Position numbers and translations under genes: made by a program
Assembly: GCF_001431705.1 (NCBI RefSeq)
Contig: NZ_LJWX01000002.1
Span: 773,352 to 837,351 of the forward strand
DNA: 64,000 nucleotides
Direction: 5' to 3'
Source: Ferrovum sp. JA12
GTDB taxonomy: Bacteria > Pseudomonadota > Gammaproteobacteria > Burkholderiales > Ferrovaceae
Notes under the pieces: model-generated
Database searches by the model: none
What the model saw: only the letters and a program-made list of their open reading frames with translations
What the model was told of the DNA's origin: nothing
In this document: piece after piece, positions 53,810 through 62,228 of the stretch
Layout of the letters: every line of letters begins with the position of its first letter
How positions within the stretch are numbered: position 1 is the first letter of the stretch

Positions 53810-54745
53810 CGACAGGCCTAAAGTGTTGTCTACAGCCTGTGCTTTGTAGTCCCTAAGCAGTATTCTGCCAAAGGCACTGTATGGTCTTTTTTCGTTATAA
53901 ATCATGATTCAGTTTTCTGTACTATCACGTAACTCCCTGAGATTTTCAAATAAACATGGAGTGTTCATGATGGAAGGTTTTATTAAAGCGCTCTATAAAT
54001 ACATTTTGTTGCGGTGTGCCCGGTTGGGTAAATGTCACTTTTATTCCTTAATATTTATAACCATCCATAAAGACGGCAGACAGCAGTTCACTCCCGTTGT
54101 CCAGTCGTATCGCCCAAGGTAAACCATCGATGTCTTCTAGCGGAACCCTAGATATCTTGGGCTGCACTTCTTAGTTCTTCTGGCTAAAGTCAAGCCCTTT
54201 GCCCTGTAAATTCTCTATACCCAATTGAGATTCCACTCATTATCCTGATTGCGCATCCAATCAAAACATAATCTACAATCCCAGCGACTATTTTTAGTAA
54301 CAGCTTGATTAAGGGCTTTAAGACGGGCTCAACACCCTTGGTTCTACTGCTTAGGCGTACGTAATACGATGATTTGGCCAGCCACAGATGAGCGCAAGCC
54401 CTTGTAATGGCTACCTTTTCTTCATTAACCAGGTAAATGACTGCATCTTTTTTACCGGTTAGCGCTAGAGTTTTTTTAAATAAGTGATTTAGCGCTCGGT
54501 TATCGTGAGTCAGTTCTACCACCATCGTATTATGTTCCGGTAGCTGCTGCTCTAGCATTTTGACTCGTTTAAGTTCAAAAATTACAAGGCCAGTTTAGTT
54601 AGAGCGCTATTTGTAAAAGAGAGTACTGCTAATGGCATGCTTGCGTAATATGTCTGCCATCGCAATAACGTCGTCAGCCTCTTTCAAAATTCCAACGATT
54701 TGGATCACTGTAAATCGTGACTTCTTCCAATTAATTCTCCAGTTA
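53810..54745 (-). pseudogene. IS3-family element remnant (left of the CHASE-GGDEF gene)
   Basis: Pieces of orfA and orfB are readable on the minus strand: QIVGILKEADDV and RKHAISSTLFYK near 54700, then VELTHDNRALNHLFKKTLAL (54558 onward), and further down LGDTTGQRE/DNGSE-like and GHTATKCIYRAL/QQNVFIERFNK-like stretches in changing frames. It is related to the remnant at 57850-58850 but in opposite orientation. Confidence 0.75.
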
Positions 54746-55045
54746 TAAATATTACCTCATATAACAGAAAACTCAACTTCTTAAATATACGGATCTTGGG
54801 AAATACTAGATACTGACCAATGGAATTCACACAACAAGTATATAGGGACTTTAGCAATTAATTAACTATTAAAAAAAAGAATTGTTATTATGATATAATT
54901 TTAATTGTAGTTAAATCATGAGTTTAAATCAATTTTCAATTATACATTGGTAGCGCAAAAAAAATTTCGAAAAACAACTTACGAATATTATTGTTTAAAA
55001 GCTCAATATAAATATTCTAAGCTTGTTAATAAACAAAGTTAGGTT
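54746..55045. other. Leader region of the CHASE-GGDEF gene
   Basis: 300 very AT-rich bases with no gene. It should contain the promoter of the 905-residue protein. AAAGTTAGGTT lies before the ATG at 55046. Confidence 0.4.
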
Positions 55046-57763
55046 ATGAATAAGAACCCCCCCCATTTTTTTAAAAGTATCACTTCACTTAGTACATTTA
55101 GTAGAGTTGTTATCTTTTGTACGGTATGTCTTTTATTCATAGTATATGAAAAAAATAAAAACGACTTCAGAAAAGATGAGGGTTACCGTTTCATAAATCT
55201 ATCAAATAATCAATACTATCTCATTAAAAATAATTTAGATAAGAGTTTGGTAGATTTAGATCTATTAGGTAGCGTCATCGAATCTCAACCCAATCTGACT
55301 AGAAATGAATTTAAAAATTACGCTACACGTATTATATCTCACACGCCCGAGATTCAGGCCTTAGAGTGGATTCCTAAAGTTACAAAATTTAATAGGCAAA
55401 AAATAGAAAATGAAGGGAAAAAGTATTTTTTAAATTTCAACATCACTCAAAAAAAAGATAAGGGAATATTACCCGACATACAGCGTTCCGTTTACTATCC
55501 TGTTTATTATGTAGAACCCTACGTTGGCAACGAATGTGCCTTAGGTTTTAATTTAGACTCAGATCCTAAAAGAAGTTTAGCATTACATCTTGCAGAAAAA
55601 AATAAAACAATAATTGCCACTGAAAGTATTAAATTAGTTCAAGAAACTGATGGCCAAAGGGGTGTATTGATTTTTAATCCAATTTTTACTCATGAAGAAA
55701 CCGCTTCACGTACTCAAGAAGATCAATTAATAGGATTTTCCTTAGTTGTGCTGAGAATGGGGGACTTAGTTAACAGAGCTCTAAGTAAAAACTCTTTTAC
55801 TCCCATTTTTTTGACTATTTATGATGTATCCAATCCCTCAGAAAAAGAGGTACTTTTTAAATCGAGCAATACAGCTCTCAGTCACCACAATGTATCTGAT
55901 TTAAATAATCACTCAGTTTATAAAATAGAAAAAACCATGGAATTGGGGAATAGAAAATGGCTTTTCACCTTCACTGCTGTCTCTGGTACATTGTTAGAAA
56001 GTCAACAATATGCTTTTTATCTAATTTATATACTAATTATTTTATTTGGTTTCCTCTTGGTTTTTTACATCGAGAAAAAAAATAAAATCAATCTATTCCT
56101 ACAAAAATCAGAGTTCGAACTGAAACTTGCATTAGATTCTGGACAAATGGGTACATGGAAAATTGATCTTGATACCAAAATTAGAACTTATGACGACACG
56201 ACTTTAAAATTATTAGGTCTCGATAAAAATACGTTTAAAGGTACTGAAGCTGAAGTGTTATCTAATGTTCATCCAGAAGATAAAAGTAATCTGATTAAAG
56301 TAATAAAGCAATCGAAAGACTTTAAAACTAAGTTTTTTATTGAATATCGTATTTTAGGTAAAGATAATTCTATTCATCATATCTCCTCACACGGAAAAGT
56401 CTTAGAAAATGATAAGGGAAAAGCTATAGCAATATATGGAGTTCTATGGAACGATGATTTTAGAAAAAACGCAGAAGAAAAAATTAAAAATATGGCACTA
56501 ACAGATTCATTAACAGGTCTTCCTAATAGAAGAATGCTTAATGAACGACTCAAACGATGTATTGCTATCAACACTCGTTTAAATTGTTACAGTACATTAA
56601 TGTTTATAGATTTAGACAGATTTAAGGATACAAACGATATCCTAGGACATGATGCCGGTGATGAACTATTAATTAAAGTTAGCAATCGATTAAAAAGCTC
56701 AGTGAGATCTGTGGATACTATCGCAAGAATTGGTGGTGATGAATTTATCATTCTCATTGAGAACGTAGGAAAGACTATTATTGACTCTACAAACAACACA
56801 AAAATCATTGCAGAACATATTAAATCCTCATTTAATGAAGTTTTTATAATTGATGGAAAAGAAATTTTTAGTACTTGTAGTATTGGTATAACTGTCTTTT
56901 CAAAGGATAAAACAAATACAGAGGAAATTATTAAAGAAGCGGATTTTGCAATGTACGAATCTAAAAGTCTTGGTAGAAACGAATTCAGATTTTATGATGT
57001 ATCGATGCAAAAGGCTGTCAAAAAAATCTCTGAGTTTGAGTTAGATCTCCAAAACGCAATTTCTAAAAACAAATTTAATATTATTATTCAGCCAGCTGTT
57101 GATACTTTAAATAACTCAATTTATCTCTTTGAGATCGGTTTAATTTGGCAGCGGCAGCCTTCAGTGCATCTTTACTTTAAAGATTTTTATGATATAGCAG
57201 TTCAAACAGGGTCAATATACGAAATTCAAAAATGGTTACTAAAGGAGACCTTTACACTTCTTTCTAACAATTTAAGAGATGACAAAAACAAACCTCATCT
57301 TTACGCCATCATGATCTCCTCAAGGTCTCTACTTCATCCTAAGTTTTTAGAATATTTAGAAGAGTTATCGCTCAATCATGTTATTGACAAATCAAAACTG
57401 GCTTTTTTAATTAGTAACGATGAACTTCATGAGAAGTTTGAGGATTTATCACGTGTTATAAACATTCTTAATAATGAAGGATTTAAAATAATACTAGATA
57501 AATTTGGACAAGGCTTAATTTCTGTCAAGCTTATCAATGATTTGCCTTTATTAGCAATCAAGATGGCAGATAATTTTATTAATTACATAAATGAAATGGA
57601 ACAGACCAATAAAACCATTATTCCACTTATTATTCAACTTGCTCATTTAATAAGTACTAACATTATTGTTTCTAACGTGAATACTTCAAATGAAGCTGAT
57701 ACTCTTAAATCTTATCACTGTAATATAATTCAAGGCGACTATACTACTTTATTAAGAAAATGA
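55046..57763 (+). CDS. CHASE-PAS-GGDEF protein with degenerate EAL domain
   Basis: A 905-residue membrane sensor. Membrane span at about 18-36, periplasmic CHASE domain (about 80-270, with VYYPVYYVEPYVGNE and IGFSLVVLRMGDLV), second span at about 322-343, a PAS domain, and a GGDEF domain with intact ARIGGDEFIIL. The C-terminal EAL-like domain has EIGLIW at the EAL position, DKFGQG where DDFGTG is expected, and no clear ExExE or EGVE motif. It is therefore probably a cyclase whose EAL part only binds or regulates. The gene is flanked by related IS3 remnants. Confidence 0.88.
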   Translation: MNKNPPHFFKSITSLSTFSRVVIFCTVCLLFIVYEKNKNDFRKDEGYRFINLSNNQYYLIKNNLDKSLVDLDLLGSVIESQPNLTRNEFKNYATRIISHTPEIQALEWIPKVTKFNRQKIENEGKKYFLNFNITQKKDKGILPDIQRSVYYPVYYVEPYVGNECALGFNLDSDPKRSLALHLAEKNKTIIATESIKLVQETDGQRGVLIFNPIFTHEETASRTQEDQLIGFSLVVLRMGDLVNRALSKNSFTPIFLTIYDVSNPSEKEVLFKSSNTALSHHNVSDLNNHSVYKIEKTMELGNRKWLFTFTAVSGTLLESQQYAFYLIYILIILFGFLLVFYIEKKNKINLFLQKSEFELKLALDSGQMGTWKIDLDTKIRTYDDTTLKLLGLDKNTFKGTEAEVLSNVHPEDKSNLIKVIKQSKDFKTKFFIEYRILGKDNSIHHISSHGKVLENDKGKAIAIYGVLWNDDFRKNAEEKIKNMALTDSLTGLPNRRMLNERLKRCIAINTRLNCYSTLMFIDLDRFKDTNDILGHDAGDELLIKVSNRLKSSVRSVDTIARIGGDEFIILIENVGKTIIDSTNNTKIIAEHIKSSFNEVFIIDGKEIFSTCSIGITVFSKDKTNTEEIIKEADFAMYESKSLGRNEFRFYDVSMQKAVKKISEFELDLQNAISKNKFNIIIQPAVDTLNNSIYLFEIGLIWQRQPSVHLYFKDFYDIAVQTGSIYEIQKWLLKETFTLLSNNLRDDKNKPHLYAIMISSRSLLHPKFLEYLEELSLNHVIDKSKLAFLISNDELHEKFEDLSRVINILNNEGFKIILDKFGQGLISVKLINDLPLLAIKMADNFINYINEMEQTNKTIIPLIIQLAHLISTNIIVSNVNTSNEADTLKSYHCNIIQGDYTTLLRK

Positions 57764-57849
57764 GATATTTTACTCAACCCCATTATAAAGCCTAATATCA
57801 ACGTCGAATTAGCCTTGGTAGGAGTGTAATACTCTCTAAAAGGTTAAAT

Positions 57850-58850
57850 ATTTTGGAGGACTAAATTTTCTGTTATTTGTCACATATTAATAACAGAAGG
57901 TTTTATGAAGAATCCAAGTTTCGCAAGAGCTAAATTGTGGACATATTGAAAGAATCTGAAGGTGGTATCCCCGTCGCAAATATTTTTAGAACACATAGGG
58001 TTAGCCAAGATACTTTCTATAAATGGCGCTCCAAATACAGAGGTCCTGAAGCCTCTGAGCTCAAACGTATGAAGGACTTAGAGCCGCAACTATCGGAATA
58101 TAAAACAATCGTTGCTGAACTAACGAGTGATAACCGAGCGCTTAAGAACCTGGTTAAAAAAAACTCTAGTGTCAATGAGTAAAAGAAAAGCAGTTGTTTA
58201 CTTAGTTGGCGAAGACTATATCCTGATTAGCATTACCTGCTTGGCAGTGGGTCTATCGCGCGCCTCCTATTACAAGAAGTCTGCTGTTTACATAAAAAGA
58301 ATAAGATCTCGTGTGATGGATGTAGCTCAATCAAGTAGTTGATAAGAATGATCGTTGTGGCTTTGGTTTATCTTTTACTTATTTACTTATTTACTTATTT
58401 ACGTATCTTCTTGCCCCCTGGAGTCTAAGCGGGTTTGGCCTAATTATAAGAAGATGGGCTTGAACTTACTTAGAGGAATTAGAAAGCGTCTGCCCAAAGC
58501 AATACGTCTTGATAACTGAAGTGAACGTCGGCCTCCTACTTTTATGGGTTGTGGTGAATCTAAGGGCATTAAACTGAAAGGTATCCCACCTGGAAAACCG
58601 CAACAAAACGTCTTTATTGAATGAGCTAACCATACTTACCGTCATGAAGTGCTCAATGCGTATTTATTTGAAAACCTCAAGGAGGTACGTGAAATTATAG
58701 AAAAATGGATCAAGATTTACAACGATGATCATCCTCCAACAGCACTAGGAACGTTATCGCCTGTATATTATCAACAACAAGCAAGTTTTTCTCTTCAGGA
58801 GTGTCTACTTAAAAGGGGATATTACATACAAACTTAGGGAAGCATTACAG
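57850..58850 (+). pseudogene. IS3-family element remnant (right of the CHASE-GGDEF gene)
   Basis: Plus-strand pieces: MKNPSFARAKLW then, after a frameshift, VDILKESEGGIPVANIFRTHRVSQDTFYKW and ELTSDNRALKNL (orfA), KRKAVVYLVGEDYILISI and SRASYYKK (orfB start), and NAYLFENLKEVREIIEKWIKIYNDDHPPTALG near the end. Stops and frameshifts are frequent, and the middle has an expanded repeat at 58365-58400. Confidence 0.8.
58365..58400. repeat. 8-bp tandem repeat in the IS3 remnant
   Basis: The unit TTTACTTA is repeated three to four times. It lies inside decayed transposase sequence and probably arose by slippage. Confidence 0.7.
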
Positions 58851-59253
58851 GAGGGTTAAAAAATATCACTGTATTGAACTCAAATTAGCAGTGCCTGTCC
58901 TAAATTGCCTATTAAACAAATAGTTATAGTATAGTAATCCATATCATTGTTGTGATGGATTCAACGCTTATTTTCTTCAAAACAAATAATCTTTAAGCAA
59001 TAGTAGGCCTTTTGGTGACAGTTTGCGGCGTTATATGAACTTGTACGATTGTCAGGTGCCATGGTTAGCACCTAGTTTGGCAAAGAATAGGCTTGACATG
59101 ATTTACCTTTTAAACACAACCAGTTGTAGGAAAAAAACTACAACTTATTGAAAACTTTAATCATATTGTAACATTCAATATGAAAAGCCTTTCTTTAATA
59201 TAACTTTTGTAGCATAATTCGTTGAATAATATGAAATTAACATTAATACTGCG
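58851..59253. other. Upstream region of the interrupted outer-membrane factor gene
   Basis: About 400 bases without a gene. A hairpin AGTTGTAG ... CTACAACT lies near 59120-59150. The original promoter of the secretion operon should lie here, now separated from most of the operon by the IS. Confidence 0.4.
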
Positions 59254-59291
59254 ATGCAAAAAAAATTTCACAATTTAATTTTTTTACTTAT
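59254..59291 (+). pseudogene. 5' end of the outer-membrane factor gene, cut off by an IS
   Basis: From the ATG at 59254 the frame reads MQKKFHNLIFLL and then runs into the IS. Joined after one copy of TTAT to the sequence from 60722 it continues as IVSLFYGCSNNY, giving a complete lipoprotein signal peptide with lipobox cysteine. This shows where the gene started before insertion. Confidence 0.88.
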
Positions 59292-60717
59292 GAGGCTCTT
59301 GCAAAACACCCTATCTGAGCGGAATTAATTGCCGGATAAATGGCAAAAACAGGTAGAAGTGGGCGGCCATTGCTGGCAAGATTAAGGTTCTGAAGACTTG
59401 ATCAACGCCCGATATGAATACTACGCAACGCAATGGAATTATGCAACGATGGAATGTCATTCAACACGAATTGATGCCGGAATTGCGGGACGAGGTAGGC
59501 GCGCTGACAGCGAAACTGGCGCAGGTGGTTCATACTCTGGAATGGGTGCGCATCGAGGAATTTGTGAGTTCGAGCTGGGGCGGCTACGGTCGTCCTGAGC
59601 ATGATCGGGGCATGTTGGCGAACGCCTTTGTTGCCAAGGCGATATTGGGCATATCAACAACTGCCGGGCTGATTGAACGTTTGGCAATGGATCGCGCGTT
59701 AAAGCGCATCTGTGGTTTCTCGATGTGGCGTAAATTGCCGAGCGAAGCGACTTTCTCGCGTGCCTTTGCAGAATTTGCCGAAGCGGGGCTAGCGGAGCGC
59801 ACGCATGCTGCTCTGGTGAAAGAAACCTTGGGCGAACAGTTGATCGGACATATCAGCCGTGATGGCACGGCGATTGAGTCCCGCGAGAAACCGGCCAAAA
59901 GGGCCAAGGTATCGGAACCTGCAGTGACAAAGAAACGCGGGCGTCCATGCAAGGGCGAAATTCGTGAAGCAAAGCTGGGAAAGCTTGAACAGCAACGCGG
60001 CAAACCGCTGGCTGAACTGCTTGAGGAATTGCCGCGTGAGTGTGATCGGGGCAGCAAGTGCAACGCGCAGGGTTACAAGAATAGCTGGAACGGCTACAAG
60101 CTGCATATTGATACAACGGACTGCGGTATTCCGGTGAGCGCGCTGTTATCGAGCGCCTCGATGCACGACAGCCTGGCGGCGATGCCGCTGTCTTTGATGA
60201 CAGCGGAGCGCGTGACGAATTGTTATGACTTGATGGATGCGGCCTATTGCAGCAGCGTATTGCGGGACCACAGTCGCAGTCTGGGACATGTGCCGCTGAT
60301 TGATCACAATCCGCGCAAGGGCGAGAAGATCGAGTTTACGCCCAGCGAGGCGCAGCGATACAAGGAACGCAGTCAGGCTGAGCGGATAAATGCCAGGTTG
60401 AAGGATGATTACGGCGGCCGGTATGTTCGGGTCAGAGGGAATGCGAAGGTCATGTCGCACCTGATGTTCGGGATGCTGGCGTTGACGGCAGAGCAGTTGA
60501 TGCGATTACTGACGTAGCCGCATCAAGACTAACAGGTAAAAGACAGTAAAAGGGGCGTTGGCGAAAGTCGGCGCGGTAGCCTATGGGCATAACGGAGCAG
60601 AATCGATGATTTCGGACGGGTAAAGCGAAAAACATCGCTTGAAAAGTGAAAAAACTCACCCAAAGGTGAGACTTTCCCCGCTGAAACCATTGCGTTCAGC
60701 TATTTTGCAAGAAGCTC
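59292..60717 (+). mobile_element. Insertion sequence with DDE transposase, inserted in the outer-membrane factor gene
   Basis: 1426 bases with inverted terminal repeats beginning GAGGCTCTTGCAAAA (left) and GAGCTTCTTGCAAAA (right, on the minus strand). A TTAT target duplication flanks it (59288-59291 and 60718-60721). The transposase gene is complete. GC content is higher than the host genes', as for the IS at 48382-49845. Confidence 0.9.
59414..60517 (+). CDS. DDE transposase (IS4/IS5 superfamily)
   Basis: A 367-residue transposase, apparently intact. N-terminal DUF772-like region (RGMLANAFVAKAILGISTTAGLIERLAMD, LPSEATFSRAFAEFA), a basic insert with KKRGRPCKGE, and a catalytic core: SRDGTAIESRE (Asp), CYDLMDAAYCS (Asp) and RSQAERINARLKDDYGG (Glu). 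The start is uncertain; ATG at 59441 (MQRWNVIQHEL) is an alternative. I cannot assign the exact IS group. Confidence 0.88.
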   Translation: MNTTQRNGIMQRWNVIQHELMPELRDEVGALTAKLAQVVHTLEWVRIEEFVSSSWGGYGRPEHDRGMLANAFVAKAILGISTTAGLIERLAMDRALKRICGFSMWRKLPSEATFSRAFAEFAEAGLAERTHAALVKETLGEQLIGHISRDGTAIESREKPAKRAKVSEPAVTKKRGRPCKGEIREAKLGKLEQQRGKPLAELLEELPRECDRGSKCNAQGYKNSWNGYKLHIDTTDCGIPVSALLSSASMHDSLAAMPLSLMTAERVTNCYDLMDAAYCSSVLRDHSRSLGHVPLIDHNPRKGEKIEFTPSEAQRYKERSQAERINARLKDDYGGRYVRVRGNAKVMSHLMFGMLALTAEQLMRLLT

Positions 60718-62228
60718 TTATAGTATCCCTATTTTACGGATGCAGTAACAATTATCCTATCTCTGTTGTCGCAAACAATTCAGATAAAGAGGAGACTTAC
60801 GTGGCTTGGATACCACGTGAATACAAAAAACAAGATCTAGATGAAACGACAAAGCTATCAGTTAACCCAACTAGAAATCAGGAAATCATCCAAGATGCTC
60901 CCGTTTTTCCAAAAATAAAAGATAAATGGTGGAGGTCTTTCAAAACACTGGAACTCAATGATTTGGTAGAAACGGCTATTATCAATAATTATGATTTACG
61001 TGTTGCTATTACACGCATTGAACAGGCTGATAGAAACGCTAACATTGCAAGATCCTTTCTTATGCCTACCATTGGTATATTTGCAGGAGAAACCACAAGT
61101 GGTCCGGCCCTAGGACCAGGTACAGCCACTTCACAAGCAAATTATTTTAACCAAAACTTGTATGAATTTGGTTTTAGAGCAACCTATGAGGTTGATCTGT
61201 GGCATAAACTCCATTATCAACGAGATTCAGCGCTATCTTTGTTAAAAGCTTCTCAAGAAAACCGTGATACAGTAGCATTGAGTCTAATAGCAGACGTAGT
61301 CAATACCTATTTTGAAATATTATCTCTCAATGAGAGGATAAAAATAGCGAATAAGAATTTATTAATTGCCAATGACGTTAAAAAAGCCATTACGATTCGT
61401 ATGACGTCAGGGGAGGCAACTGAGTTAGAACTGCAACAACAGGAGGTAACGCTGGTTCTTGTAGAAAATGCCATAGCATCACTAGAGTTACAAAAGCAAA
61501 CGGCCCTAGATCACTTAGCCATCTTGTTAGGTACCTCTGTCAATAATATTTCACTTAAAAACAGTAGCTTAGGAGGTATTTCTCCGCCAAAGGTATACCC
61601 AGGAATCCCCTCCGATCTCCTATGTAGACGTCCAGATATACGCCTCATTGAATACCAACTTGAGTCAAGTAACGCTGATGTGAAAGCGGCAAGAGCAAAC
61701 TTACTACCCACCTTTAATCTGACGGATGAATACGGCCAAGCATCCAGCAATTTAAGCAATATACTCTCCCCTTATAGCTTATTATATTCTTTATCTGCAA
61801 ACGTCTTTGCTACTATTTTTGATGGTGGAAAACTAAAAAATCAATTAAGTCTCGCCAAGGCTAAAAACAAGGAGTTGGTTTATCAATATTCCAACACGAT
61901 TATTAACTCCTTGAGAGATGTTCAAGATGCACTCGCGGCGGTAAGAATCACTACCATTGAACATGAAGAACTGTCCCATGCTTTAAACAAAACTAAAAAC
62001 TTATTAAAACTTAGCACTCTGGTTTATCAATCAGGGGCTATGGATTATGTGTCTCTCCAAGTAGTTCAGAGAGATGTATTTAACTCACAAGATGCAGAGG
62101 CCAAATCAAGATTCGATCAATTGAGGTCAGTGGTGAGTTTGTATAAAGCCATTGGGGGTAGCGAACAAGATTCTAACCCTTGTGACAATCATCACCCTAT
62201 TAACATCGTGACTAAACAGCTAAAATGA
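60639..62228 (+). CDS. Outer-membrane factor (NodT/TolC-type efflux lipoprotein), N-terminus replaced by IS sequence
   Basis: The TolC-like body is complete: two OEP repeats with FKTLELNDLVETAIINNYDLRVAI, PSDLLCRRPDIRLIEYQLESSNADVKAARANLLPTFNL and the end TLVYQSGAMDYVSLQVVQRDV. The lipobox LFYGC lies at the start of native sequence (60726 onward). An in-frame TTG at 60639 inside the IS would give an altered leader (RLSPLKPLRSAILQEA) ahead of LIVSLFYGC, with a Glu and Gln in the hydrophobic stretch. Whether this is exported is uncertain. It overlaps the ABC gene by 4 bases, so they form an export unit. Confidence 0.85.
   Translation: MKSEKTHPKVRLSPLKPLRSAILQEALIVSLFYGCSNNYPISVVANNSDKEETYVAWIPREYKKQDLDETTKLSVNPTRNQEIIQDAPVFPKIKDKWWRSFKTLELNDLVETAIINNYDLRVAITRIEQADRNANIARSFLMPTIGIFAGETTSGPALGPGTATSQANYFNQNLYEFGFRATYEVDLWHKLHYQRDSALSLLKASQENRDTVALSLIADVVNTYFEILSLNERIKIANKNLLIANDVKKAITIRMTSGEATELELQQQEVTLVLVENAIASLELQKQTALDHLAILLGTSVNNISLKNSSLGGISPPKVYPGIPSDLLCRRPDIRLIEYQLESSNADVKAARANLLPTFNLTDEYGQASSNLSNILSPYSLLYSLSANVFATIFDGGKLKNQLSLAKAKNKELVYQYSNTIINSLRDVQDALAAVRITTIEHEELSHALNKTKNLLKLSTLVYQSGAMDYVSLQVVQRDVFNSQDAEAKSRFDQLRSVVSLYKAIGGSEQDSNPCDNHHPINIVTKQLK

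Noticed and set aside
58365-58400. CRISPR-like repeat
   Set aside because: Only an 8-bp unit in direct tandem without spacers, inside a decayed transposase.
59584-60460. Minus-strand frames opposite the second transposase
   Set aside because: Same reason: antisense shadows of a GC-rich gene.
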